Shown here: positions 27,730 to 36,491 of the stretch, one piece after another
Position numbering within the stretch: position 1 is the first letter of the stretch
Layout: each line of letters starts with the position of its first letter
NCBI RefSeq assembly: GCF_009917385.1
Contig: NZ_QWLJ01000031.1
Location: 1 to 58,324, forward strand
DNA: 58,324 nucleotides
Reading direction: 5' to 3'
DNA from: Roseburia sp. 1XD42-34
Lineage (GTDB): Bacteria; Bacillota; Bacilli; Bacillales; Amphibacillaceae
Program-made: the position numbers and the translations under genes
Notes under the pieces: generated by a model
The model's input: the letters and a program-made list of their open reading frames with translations, nothing else
What the model was told of the DNA's origin: nothing
The model's database searches: none

Positions 27730-28914
27730 ATGAAGGTTATCGTATTAGGGGGATCTGGATTACAAGGAAGAGCAGCTTTACAAGATTTAGGTAAAAGTGA
27801 TGATGTTACGGAGATAGTGTGTGCGGATGTTAATTTCGCCGGAGTAAATCAATTTCGAGATCATCTAGCAATACAAAAAATGATTTACAGAAAAGTAGAC
27901 ATTACTTCTGAACAAAATGTAGCCTCATTGTTTAGAGAGGGGGCTGATGTAGTTATTGATCTATTACCAAAACAATTCAATGATACAATAGCAAAAGCCG
28001 CTGTCGAATTTGCGATACCAATGGTGAATTGCTCCTATGCTAATGGGATCTCTAAAGAAACCTATGAGAAAGCTCTAGAAAATCAAGTAACGATTATGCC
28101 AGAAGCTGGCTTAGATCCGGGAATTGATTTAGTATTATGCGGTTATGGAGTGAGTCAACTAGATGAAGTACATGAATTATATTCTTACTGTGGAGGTATT
28201 CCAGAACCAGAGGCAGCCTATAATCCTTTGCGCTATAAAATTAGCTGGAACTTTAATAGCACACTAATGTCGTATCAGCGTAAAGCATGCCTGTTACGAA
28301 ATAGAAAGGTGATTGATATTCCGGCTAGCCATCAGCATGCCAAAGAATGGGTAGAGAATATAACTATAGGGGAATTATCAGGTTTAGAAACGATACCAAA
28401 CGGCGATGCCATTCAGTTTGCAAGCTTACTAGGAATTGAAAAAGAGTTGATAAATACGGAACGCAGGACAATAAGATGGGCTGGGCATGCTTCATTTTGG
28501 CGCAATATGGTTCAATTAGGGTTTTTGACAACGGATCCTGTTCCAGGGCTTGATTGTAATGTAACCCCATATGAATTTTTACTAAAACATTTGGAACCGC
28601 GCCTTCAGTATAAAACAAATGAAAAAGATCTTGTGTTAATGAAAAATATAATAAGAGGTAAGAAAAATGGCAAGAATATTGAGATCATCTATGAAATGGT
28701 AGATGAAAGGGACTTGGAAACTGGATTATTTGCTATGAATAAAACAGTTGGGTACACAGCCAGTATCGTAGCACAAATGGTAGGAAATAAAACCATCACA
28801 AAACCGGGTGTACTTTCCCCTACAACAGATATTCCGTATGAAATGTTTATTAAAGCAATTGATAAGAGAGGGATAACGATTAGTGAACAGAAGAACATCT
28901 GGAATGGCACTTAA
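27730..28914 (+). CDS. Saccharopine dehydrogenase-like oxidoreductase
   Basis: A 394-residue NAD(P)-dependent protein of the saccharopine dehydrogenase/LYS9 family. The Rossmann start is MKVIVLGGSGLQGRAALQDL; MPEAGLDPGIDLVLCGYG and YCGGIPEPEAAYNPLRYKISWN are the family blocks that follow. ATG 27730 is chosen because GGGAGG lies just upstream. The protein probably makes or breaks a secondary amine between an amino acid and a keto acid. The partner transporter in the same operon suggests uptake and catabolism of such a compound. Actual saccharopine use is not implied. Confidence 0.85.
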   Translation: MKVIVLGGSGLQGRAALQDLGKSDDVTEIVCADVNFAGVNQFRDHLAIQKMIYRKVDITSEQNVASLFREGADVVIDLLPKQFNDTIAKAAVEFAIPMVNCSYANGISKETYEKALENQVTIMPEAGLDPGIDLVLCGYGVSQLDEVHELYSYCGGIPEPEAAYNPLRYKISWNFNSTLMSYQRKACLLRNRKVIDIPASHQHAKEWVENITIGELSGLETIPNGDAIQFASLLGIEKELINTERRTIRWAGHASFWRNMVQLGFLTTDPVPGLDCNVTPYEFLLKHLEPRLQYKTNEKDLVLMKNIIRGKKNGKNIEIIYEMVDERDLETGLFAMNKTVGYTASIVAQMVGNKTITKPGVLSPTTDIPYEMFIKAIDKRGITISEQKNIWNGT

Positions 28915-29382
28915 TATATTTTTATTAAATTAACCGTTCAGCAGCTATCCTTCATAGCAGGGGACAAACAATGAAGCGAGCAAATCAATAGTTAATTCTT
29001 TAAAATAATACTAATTTGAGATGGATCGAATGGAATCAAAAAGCAAATTGTTCCATAAACGAAAATGGGGATAAACCGAAGTATAAGATAAACTTTCCCC
29101 CATAAGATGGAAAGGATACATGAAAGATCTATCATCAATAGTAAACTAAAACGCTTGAGGACAATAGTAAACGCCAAAACTTCAAGTGAAAGCCTCCGAA
29201 AAATCATAGAACTTGAATAGTACATTATCGCAACCCGCAACTACTACAAGCATGGATAAAAGCTTTTATAAATATGAAATGAATTTGCTATATTTAAGGT
29301 TCGGATGAGTTAGCGAAAGCAAAAGAATAAAAGAGGCAAGTAAAAATGCCGAAAGTATGTATTGCTCTCATCTATTTTTATC
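28915..29382. other. Gap without a recognisable gene
   Basis: About 470 bp. A minus-strand frame (29240 down to 28992, hydrophobic, 82 codons) has no ribosome site and no recognisable motif. I see no clear terminator. Confidence 0.4.
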
Positions 29383-29569
29383 CCGCATGTAAGGTGTGCC
29401 GTAAGACTTCCACTTCAAAATCTTGAGTAAATACAAAAGGTCGAAGTGGGAGAAAACGGCATCTACATGCCCGATTCGTTCAAGGGCCTTTAGGTCATAC
29501 CCTGGCGGCGGTACTAACATGCAGTAGGAGATGGAAGAATACTCCTACTGCATGAAGTTTTATTTTAGG
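29383..29569 (+). repeat. R1 repeat, copy D
   Basis: The outer arms GTGCCGT and ACGGCAT pair, with a T-to-C change matched by A-to-G relative to other copies. The inner arms are CCACTTC and GAAGTGG. The 3' hairpin CATGCAGTAGGAG (29518-29530) and CTCCTACTGCATG (29542-29554) is perfect over 13 bp with loop ATGGAAGAATA. Confidence 0.8.
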
Positions 29570-29571
29570 AA

Positions 29572-29780
29572 ATAAGAAAGTATAAAAATTTTGGCTTTGG
29601 GATAACGAAATAACGGAATAGTCACGTCCGGCTTAAGCGCCCAGCAACTAGGCAACTTCACGAATCGCCCTACGATAAGTCATCATTGGTTCGTATCCTC
29701 ACCATGTTTCCTAAAACTATCGTTGCTTCGTTCCAGTTGCTACGTTGCTAAACGGGCGCTTGCACCTTTGTTTTTTGCCT
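29572..29780 (+). repeat. R2 repeat, short form
   Basis: AAGTATAAAAATTTTGGC, ATAACGGAATAGTCACG, CCTACGATAAGTCATCATTGG and the end GTTGCTACGTTGCTAAACGGGCGC are present. The GCCGAC/GTCGGC hairpin module is absent. The left GCGCCCAGCAACTAGG and the right end are inverted copies. Confidence 0.75.
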
Positions 29781-29782
29781 TA

Positions 29783-29957
29783 AAATAAAGTGTGATTCTT
29801 CAACAAGTGCAGTTATTGTTATTCCTCCCCACTAATCCAATGGTCTTTTACAAAATAGGGTATTTAGGTGCTTATTATCTCCACGTAGACTTGTTTGCCG
29901 TACAGATTATCCTATTCCTGAAAAACGAGTCTTACAGCACCAATACGGGATAAACGG
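29783..29957 (-). repeat. R1 repeat, copy G (inverted)
   Basis: On the minus strand: TTGGTGCTGTAAGACT, GGATAATCTGTACGGC, AAACAAGTCTACGTGGAG, AAGCACCTAAATACC and GAAGAATCACACTTTA. GGATAATCTGTA is shared with copy A. The short R2 element is thus flanked by R1 in opposite orientations. Confidence 0.65.
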
Positions 29958-29960
29958 AGA

Positions 29961-31664
29961 TTAGAAGGCACCTGAACCACCACCACCTCCTCCAACCCCG
30001 GTTCCTCCGCCGCTACTACTGATGGTCGTATCAGTTGCCGCTGCTGTTACAGTTGAATTAGCCTCATCGAATTGTTCGTTAACGACCGCTGCTACAAGCA
30101 GAAGCATCATTAAATCAGAATTGGCTTCATGGGATGGTGATGATGTAGTATTTTCAAATAGCTGGTTATTCTTTTGCGTGACTGGGGCACGATTCACGCC
30201 CAATCCATATATAAAGGTCCGTTTTTGTTCATCTCTGACAAGTGTTTTCCACTCCTTAGCTGGTAGGTGTGGATACTTTTCTTCAAATTCTTGCCATTGT
30301 TTATAAATCCGTGCTCCTTTTAATGTCCGTGGACGGTATGCGATAGCAAATAAGCTTACTACAATAAAGTACAGAAAGGAAATAGCCATGCTACCAAAGA
30401 GTTCATGAATCGCAAAAATAATGATGAACGGAAGGGTGGTTAAACCTAATAGAGCTGCTGTTACTCGAATACCAAATGGTTTATCTATCAGTTTATGGTC
30501 AGCTATTTCCTTTTTCACGCTATATTTATAGGCAAGCATCTTTTTTTGATAGGTCTTTTGATTCTCTGGAGTTTTTATATACTCTTGTAAATCAGTAGCA
30601 TGAAATACGCCATTTTGTCCAATTGTATAAAACAACCAATCCATTAGAATTGTCTCATGCTCATGGTCAGTTTGTTTATGGACAACCACAAATTTATTTT
30701 TATCCTTTTCATCACGTTTAATGTATCCCTTTCGTTCTAAGTCAAGTAAGGAAGCAGTCATGTCCTTAGAACCAATTTGACCTCGTTTCATATAAGCAAT
30801 GGTTGCCGGCAGACTCATTTCTTGTTTTGGTAAAAAGGAGGCGGATTCAGATGTACGTGCTAATTCTTGGTTTTGTACACGTATTCGTCTCCAAGCGAAA
30901 AATAATAAGACCAAACTAAAAATCGTAAATGTGCTTAAAATGTAAGGTGAAATATCTTTTAATGTGGATTGTCTCTCTACAAATGCCTTTTCTTTATCCA
31001 TTAACTTTTGTTCTGTAGCAAGTAATTCTTCACGCATTGGCTTATTTTCGGTAGTAGAGACGCCAGGAAATAGTGATTTATCATATGCAACAGTGATGTC
31101 GCCATTTTCGCCGCTCTCGACATATCCCAACGTATAATGAATGACACCGCCATCTTCCTGCTTTTCGGTTTTAAAAGCCGTATCTTCTCCGTATGCAACG
31201 ACATCCTCTGTTTTCCTAGGGGGGTGAATGAAGATATCGAGTTGCTCATAAGCAGTCTCATTACTACTATCAAAAAATGGCCACGCAAATACAACCACAT
31301 CTTTATATGCTTTTAGACTATCCTTAATGATATAGGAAAGTTGGATGGTTACTGTTTCGTTTTCACCACGTCGATAAATTTTATAGGTATCATCTTCCTG
31401 CTTTACCTCTAACGCTTTGCCTTTTTCGGTTGCTCTCACGTCATGGATGGAAGATCCTGCTTTAGGAATTAACGTCCGAGTCATTCCATTAAATTCGCCA
31501 TCAAACTGGTAAGTATGCTGTTCGACCACCTCAGCTTCTCCATTTTCTTGTAAAAAAGTTTCTATTTTACTTTGATCAATAGAAAAATCAACAGCAAAAA
31601 CAGTGCTGGGTATGAAATATAGAATCATTATGATTGCCAAGATTAGACCGAATTTTTTAGTCAT
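29961..31664 (-). CDS. DUF2207 membrane protein with signal peptide and Gly-rich tail
   Basis: A 567-residue protein. A signal peptide (MTKKFGLILAIIMILYFIPSTVFA) leads into an extracellular DUF2207 domain (about 27-230). One membrane helix follows (about 240-260), then a cytoplasmic winged-helix-like part (LPATIAYMKRGQIGSKDMTASLLDLERKGYI), two helices (about 410-445) and a C-terminal tail GGGTGVGGGGGGSGAF. This plan is typical of the family, whose function is unknown. It stands alone between repeats and has no visible operon partner. Confidence 0.88.
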   Translation of the reverse strand: MTKKFGLILAIIMILYFIPSTVFAVDFSIDQSKIETFLQENGEAEVVEQHTYQFDGEFNGMTRTLIPKAGSSIHDVRATEKGKALEVKQEDDTYKIYRRGENETVTIQLSYIIKDSLKAYKDVVVFAWPFFDSSNETAYEQLDIFIHPPRKTEDVVAYGEDTAFKTEKQEDGGVIHYTLGYVESGENGDITVAYDKSLFPGVSTTENKPMREELLATEQKLMDKEKAFVERQSTLKDISPYILSTFTIFSLVLLFFAWRRIRVQNQELARTSESASFLPKQEMSLPATIAYMKRGQIGSKDMTASLLDLERKGYIKRDEKDKNKFVVVHKQTDHEHETILMDWLFYTIGQNGVFHATDLQEYIKTPENQKTYQKKMLAYKYSVKKEIADHKLIDKPFGIRVTAALLGLTTLPFIIIFAIHELFGSMAISFLYFIVVSLFAIAYRPRTLKGARIYKQWQEFEEKYPHLPAKEWKTLVRDEQKRTFIYGLGVNRAPVTQKNNQLFENTTSSPSHEANSDLMMLLLVAAVVNEQFDEANSTVTAAATDTTISSSGGGTGVGGGGGGSGAF

Positions 31665-32143
31665 CGTTTACCTCCTTATAGTTTGTAATACGAAGGGCGA
31701 CTGTTAAAAGTTTCATCGCAAGCGAGATTGCTTATGATGAGGGTTTCGATAAAGTTATTTGGTAAATCATAATTTAGAATCGTTTTTTAATGATTTGTTC
31801 TACTATAAAGAAAGCTAGCATAACCATTTATAGGCTGTTTTTTTACAAATATAGGAGGATGTATCATTATTTCAATGGTTTCTCAGTTAAATAGAGAATT
31901 GGTTTCGGAAGGGGGAAAGCAGTAATTATTGAACAAAGGTAGAAGTTGTTTCATATCTAAAAACATAAGTGATAGGGTTTTTATAAAAAACACTCGGAGA
32001 GACGCTGTTCTTGAAAAAGCGTAAGAAGGGATTAAAGTCTTTCAATTTTTGAACATGTTTTATATATGCCAGTATAGGAAAAGTGGATGTAAAGCAATAA
32101 TTGCTTTTAATTGAGGTGTTTATTTATTTTGAGGGGTGAAAAA
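31665..32143. other. Upstream region of the bacimethrin-like genes
   Basis: No gene. I looked for TPP-riboswitch signatures (CUGAGA and ACCUGA-type blocks) because of the thiamin link of the next genes and see none. GAGGGGTG at 32131-32138 is the ribosome site for 32144. Confidence 0.4.
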
Positions 32144-32590
32144 ATGAGTCAACGTAAAAAAGTATTTCTTGCAGGTCCATTTAAAAGTCTTGTTCATCCA
32201 AAAACGGGAGAAATGAATCATTATGAAAAGCAAAAGTTGCTAAAGCTTATTACCTTTTTTGAAGATAAAGGATTTGCTGTTCATAATGCGCATAAGCGTG
32301 AGGGATGGGGAAAAGAATTTATGACGCCTGATGAATGCACAGCAATTGATTTTGAAGAAATCCGTACTTGCGACCTTTTTGTTGCCTTTCCAGGAGCTCC
32401 GCCTTCTCCGGGTACCCATATTGAAATTGGCTGGGCATCAGCTCAACAAAAACCTATTATTTTGCTATTAGAAGAAGGAGAAGACTATGCGTTTTTGATT
32501 CAAGGTCTTGGAACTGTGGCTGAAGTAACTTTTCTCTATTTTCAAAAAGAAGAAGATTATTTAGCAAAGCTTGAAGACATGAACTTATAA
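32144..32590 (+). CDS. Nucleotide N-glycosidase of the MilB/BlsM/BcmB type
   Basis: A 148-residue protein of the nucleoside 2-deoxyribosyltransferase fold. KKVFLAGPF is the phosphate and base loop. SPGTHIEIGWA places the catalytic glutamate at residue 94, with Ser88 before it. CDLFVAFPGAPPSPG marks the hydrolase subgroup. MilB and BlsM split CMP or hydroxymethyl-CMP into base and ribose 5-phosphate, and BcmB does so in bacimethrin biosynthesis. An earlier GTG or ATG-like start at 32111 lacks a ribosome site, so ATG 32144 is used. It lies 21 nt before the thymidylate-synthase-like gene, whose product would be its substrate. A simple deoxyribosyltransferase is the alternative. Confidence 0.78.
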   Translation: MSQRKKVFLAGPFKSLVHPKTGEMNHYEKQKLLKLITFFEDKGFAVHNAHKREGWGKEFMTPDECTAIDFEEIRTCDLFVAFPGAPPSPGTHIEIGWASAQQKPIILLLEEGEDYAFLIQGLGTVAEVTFLYFQKEEDYLAKLEDMNL

Positions 32591-32611
32591 TTTAAATGGA
32601 GGATGAAATAC

Positions 32612-33610
32612 ATGCGATTTAACAGCTTTCATGAGGCGTATATAGAAACGCTTGATGATGTATATCACAAGCCGCAATTTTACAATGCGCCACGCGGAAA
32701 TAAAAGTCGTGAGAAACTAAATTATCACTTGACTATTCACAACCCCATAGAACGAGTTTGCTATTTACCTAGCCGAAAAACAAATATTGTTTTTAACTTT
32801 GCTGAAGTTTTATGGTATTTATCAGGTGACAACAGCCTTGATTTTATCGGCTATTATAACAAGAAAATGCACGAATACTCCATGAATGGAAAAACATTAA
32901 CAGGTACAGCATACGGTCCCAAAATTTTTGAGTTTGGTAATGCCAAAATAAATCAATGGAACCAAATGAAAGAGTTATTAACAAATAAAGATCCCGATTC
33001 CAAAAGAGCATTTATACAGATTTTTGATGCAACTGAGCTTGTAATAGAAAATAACATGGATATTTCTTGTACATTAGGTTTGCAGTTTTTTGTAAGAGAA
33101 GGCAAATTGTATATGGCTTCATATATGCGTGCAAATGATGCATTTCGTGGGATGGTAAGTGATATTTTTTCCTTTACATTTATTCAAGAATTAATGGCAA
33201 AAGAACTTAATTTAGAAATAGGGGAATTTTTTCACAATGTTGGTTCTATCCACATTTATCAGCCAGATGACAATTGGACAGAGAAAGTGCTTCAAGAAGC
33301 TAATTCTACCTCCAAACACACGAATGTAATGTATGAGTTTCCTAGTATGCCATGTGTAAATAACTGGTCTTCCATAGAGTTTGTATTAAAATATGAATCC
33401 TTGTTAAGACAAGATCAAATAAGTATGACTAGCAGTGAAATCGAACAGCTGGATCTACCCGAATATTGGAAACAGGTTTTATTGCTATTTAGCTTGTACC
33501 AATATATAGCCTACAAAAGACCAATTGATTTTTCTCTATATCATCATTTATGGTCAGTGTACCAGCAGTTAATTGCTAGCAAATGGCCTCATCATTTCCA
33601 AAATAAGTAA
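32612..33610 (+). CDS. CMP 5-hydroxymethylase-like thymidylate synthase homologue (MilA/BcmA type)
   Basis: A 332-residue thymidylate-synthase-fold enzyme, proposed to add a hydroxymethyl group to C5 of CMP using methylene-tetrahydrofolate. The nucleophile Cys153 lies in DISCTLGLQFFVREGKL, and Arg173 in YMRANDAFRG contacts phosphate. The residue that is Asn in all true thymidylate synthases (PFNIASY) is Asp184 here (VSDIFSF). Asp at this place is the known mark of cytosine-nucleotide enzymes such as T4 dCMP hydroxymethylase and MilA. GGAGG at 32598-32602 fits ATG 32612 rather than 32603. With the preceding glycosidase and the next methyltransferase it forms the bacimethrin gene set. dCMP instead of CMP as substrate cannot be excluded. 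Confidence 0.8.
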   Translation: MRFNSFHEAYIETLDDVYHKPQFYNAPRGNKSREKLNYHLTIHNPIERVCYLPSRKTNIVFNFAEVLWYLSGDNSLDFIGYYNKKMHEYSMNGKTLTGTAYGPKIFEFGNAKINQWNQMKELLTNKDPDSKRAFIQIFDATELVIENNMDISCTLGLQFFVREGKLYMASYMRANDAFRGMVSDIFSFTFIQELMAKELNLEIGEFFHNVGSIHIYQPDDNWTEKVLQEANSTSKHTNVMYEFPSMPCVNNWSSIEFVLKYESLLRQDQISMTSSEIEQLDLPEYWKQVLLLFSLYQYIAYKRPIDFSLYHHLWSVYQQLIASKWPHHFQNK

Positions 33611-33643
33611 ATAAATTAAATATAACGATAGCGAGGTAGGAGT

Positions 33644-34408
33644 ATGAAGACTTCTTTTAAAAAGGAAATAATAGCGAATAAATTTGAGGCTTATAATGAT
33701 ATACTTGAACGAACATTAGGTTTTCGGTTTGTTTTTCAAACCTTTCTATCCAATCCAAAGATAACAAGTGTACTTGACTATGGTTGTGGCCCAGGAAAAG
33801 TGTCGCATAGATTGGCTAAAAAAACGGGTATAAATGTTTTCGCTGTGGACGAGTCTAAAGAAATGATTAACATTGCAACTAAAAAGAGACATCATCCAAA
33901 TATAAATTATCATCTAATAAAAAATAACCATCTTTCCTTTCTTGAAGATAATTCAGTAGGTGGAGCTATGGCATGTTATGTATTTATTAATACCGAAAAA
34001 AAGGAACAAATTTTAAAGATAATGAAGGAGATTTATCGGGTTTTAAGACCTGGATCCCTCTTTGTTATATTGGATACCAATCCTGATTCGACAGGAATTG
34101 AGTTTTCCACATTTCAAAATGGTGTAAAAGGAAAGAAATACATGAGTGGAGAAGCGCGGCAAGAATGGCTTCATATAAAGGATGAGGAGGATCTTATCTT
34201 ACATGATTTTCATTGGCCAAAGTCAGTGTATGAAGAGCTTTTAACTGAGGCTGGTTTCCAAGAAATTGATATACTTGAACCGACGCTTAAAGATATTCCT
34301 TGTGAAGAACTAAAAATGATTCAAGAAAAGCAGCCTGATCATCATTGGAAAAACGAATGGGAATTTCCTCCATTTGCTATCTATAAATCTATTAAACCAA
34401 TCGAGTAG
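33644..34408 (+). CDS. Class I SAM-dependent methyltransferase (BcmC-like role)
   Basis: A 254-residue Rossmann methyltransferase with motif I VLDYGCGPG (43-51), the acidic FAVDES end of strand 2, and MKEIYRVLRPGSLFVILDT as the post-III block. GGTAGGAG precedes the ATG. By its place after the hydroxymethylase and glycosidase genes it is the candidate for O-methylation of 5-hydroxymethylcytosine to give bacimethrin (2-methoxy-HMP). The sequence alone shows only a small-molecule methyltransferase; the substrate is inferred from the neighbours. Confidence 0.78.
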   Translation: MKTSFKKEIIANKFEAYNDILERTLGFRFVFQTFLSNPKITSVLDYGCGPGKVSHRLAKKTGINVFAVDESKEMINIATKKRHHPNINYHLIKNNHLSFLEDNSVGGAMACYVFINTEKKEQILKIMKEIYRVLRPGSLFVILDTNPDSTGIEFSTFQNGVKGKKYMSGEARQEWLHIKDEEDLILHDFHWPKSVYEELLTEAGFQEIDILEPTLKDIPCEELKMIQEKQPDHHWKNEWEFPPFAIYKSIKPIE

Positions 34409-34485
34409 TAGTGAAATTATTTACTTTTTCGATTAGAATGGTTAATAACTAAATTCTACTAACTGTTCTAAGGAGAGAGGGACTA

Positions 34486-35730
34486 ATGACGATAGCTGAT
34501 AAGTTTGATGTATTTTTATTTGATTTAGACGGGGTTATTTATATAGGTTCAGAGCGACTATATGGCACAATGGAATCGCTTAAACAACTTCGAGAAGCAA
34601 AGAAAGGAATTCGATTCTTGACTAATGACCCATGTACAACAAGAGAAAAAACAGTCAGGAAATTAACTAGTCTGGGGATAGAAGCAAGGAAAGAGGAAGT
34701 AATCACATCTTCGTGGTTGACAGCACAATATTTAGAAAACAATAACATAAAATCCGCACTAATCTTGGGAGATGATAACTTAAAGTGGGAATGCGAACAG
34801 GTTGGTATTGATACAGAAGCTCAAACAGATGTGGAAGCAGTTGTGATCGGTTGGAACGATGATCTGTCTTTTTATGATATTCAAAAAGCAGCTGCACTTA
34901 TTCATCGAGGTGCAAAATTTGTTGCAACCAATCCAGATAAAACATTTCCTACGCCGAATGGCCCTTTGCCAGCAGTCGGAGCGATTGTAGAAGCAATTCG
35001 GGTGTCCACAGACAAAAGACCATTTATTGTAGGGAAACCATATCCATATATGTTTAAAAGGGCGCTTGAGGATTTTGATGTTTCGTTAAAGGTTGTAATG
35101 GTCGGTGACAATCCTTCTACGGATATTTTAGGTGCGCATCAGGCAGGGCTACCAGCTATCTTAGTAGCAAGCCAACAAAATAGAACCTTTCCAGTAGCAA
35201 AAGATTTTCGTAATCCGGATGCGACGATAGCGAATTTAAAAGGTCTTTTTGATCCAAGCATCGTTATGAAAAAATGGACCGCACCAGCCTTTGCTTGGCC
35301 TGAAGCGATTAAAGCTGGTGTAGCAGGAATAATATTTGATAGCGACCAGCGAGTGCTATTAATGAAGCGGGCAGACAACGGGCTATGGGGAATACCGTCC
35401 GGACACGTCGAACCAGGGGAAACGGTGGAAGAAGCGATCATCAGAGAGGTTCGTGAAGAAACAGGGTTAATAGTTAAAGTAAATCGACTAATAGGTGTTT
35501 ATTCTGATCCCGAGTCACAGGTTTTTTCGTACCCTAATGGAAAAGTGAGTCATTTTATTACGAATTGCTTTGAATGCGAAGTAGTTGGAGGAAATTTAGT
35601 TACGGAAAATGAAGAAACCTTAGATGTTCGTTACTTTGATGTAAACCATTTACCAGACGACCTCCTTCATATGCATCCAAAGTGGTTAAAAGATGCTATC
35701 ATAAAACAAAATGTCTCCTATATTCGGTAG
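34486..35730 (+). CDS. HAD phosphatase - Nudix hydrolase fusion
   Basis: A 414-residue two-domain protein. Residues 1-255 are a NagD-type HAD phosphatase (FDLDG with Asp13 and Asp15, Lys184 in VGKPYPYMF, VGDNPSTD at 206-213). Residues 275-414 are a Nudix domain with a complete box GHVEPGETVEEAIIREVREE (306-325) followed by TGL. The fusion is unusual. Next to bacimethrin-type genes it could remove phosphates from pathway intermediates or destroy the toxic methoxy-HMP pyrophosphate made from the product in the host itself. E. coli Cof, a HAD enzyme that hydrolyses HMP-PP, is a precedent for bacimethrin resistance. It is separated from the methyltransferase gene by 77 nt and has its own ribosome site (AAGGAGAG). 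Confidence 0.82.
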   Translation: MTIADKFDVFLFDLDGVIYIGSERLYGTMESLKQLREAKKGIRFLTNDPCTTREKTVRKLTSLGIEARKEEVITSSWLTAQYLENNNIKSALILGDDNLKWECEQVGIDTEAQTDVEAVVIGWNDDLSFYDIQKAAALIHRGAKFVATNPDKTFPTPNGPLPAVGAIVEAIRVSTDKRPFIVGKPYPYMFKRALEDFDVSLKVVMVGDNPSTDILGAHQAGLPAILVASQQNRTFPVAKDFRNPDATIANLKGLFDPSIVMKKWTAPAFAWPEAIKAGVAGIIFDSDQRVLLMKRADNGLWGIPSGHVEPGETVEEAIIREVREETGLIVKVNRLIGVYSDPESQVFSYPNGKVSHFITNCFECEVVGGNLVTENEETLDVRYFDVNHLPDDLLHMHPKWLKDAIIKQNVSYIR

Positions 35731-35820
35731 GGGGGCTTATAAAATATGAAATAACACGCGATGTTTTTATCATAGGGTCAAAACTCAAATAAGTATACTA
35801 TTCATTTGTACGAAAATAAA

Positions 35821-36187
35821 ATGAGGTGTTTGGAAATAATGAAATAACCGGTAGTCATGTCCGGCTTCATTGCCAGCAACGATGCGACTTTAGAAATGCG
35901 CCCTCCGATATGGCCTCATCGGTTCGTCCCTAAGAGGAAGACTGACTAAAACCGGCTTGCCGCCCAGACGTCGGCATACTCCTGTTTTAGTGACATGATT
36001 CCTTTATCCCGTAAAAAGGCGTTGTAGACTCCCACTTCAAGATGGAAGATGCGATCGGAAGAAGTCGAAGTGGGAGGTAACAGCACCTAAATCCCCGATT
36101 CATTCAAAGGCCTTTAGGTCATACCCTTGGGCTACTAACCATCAGCCGGCATGCAGAATGCCCTGCTGATGAAAGATTCACTTTATA
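35821..36187 (+). repeat. Composite repeat: R1 (copy E) after R2
   Basis: R2 core and hairpin module (35821-36005; GACTGACTAAAACC…GTCGGC) run into R1 at GATTCCTTTATCCCG, the same junction as in 16627-17061. R1 E spans about 36006-36187 with CTCCCACTTC/GAAGTGGGAG and a 3' hairpin ATCAGC/GCTGAT. The R2 right end is eroded (TTCCTAAAACT near 36202). The flanks up to 36491 hold no gene. Confidence 0.7.
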
Positions 36188-36491
36188 TCTATAGCTATTT
36201 CCTAAAACTCTCTCCAGGTTTCTTTGATTCCATTCAGAACGGAACAAGATAAAATGCACTTATTAGACATATAGGGGCATGAATGTGGTGTTATATATCA
36301 GGTGATCTTCAAAAGAAACAGATTAATGGTATAATAGAAAGTAGGCGTACAGTAATATTACTTGCAATAGGGGGGATGAACTACATTGTAATTCAGAGAA
36401 TTCATAAAAAAATGACGCCGAATAGTTAATTTTTACAGCTAAAACGGAACAGAAAGAGGTTATGAATTAACAAAAAAGGTGGAATATAATT

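Noticed and set aside
31665..32143. Possible TPP riboswitch before the bacimethrin-like genes
   Set aside because: The conserved TPP blocks and a following terminator or anti-RBS hairpin are not present.
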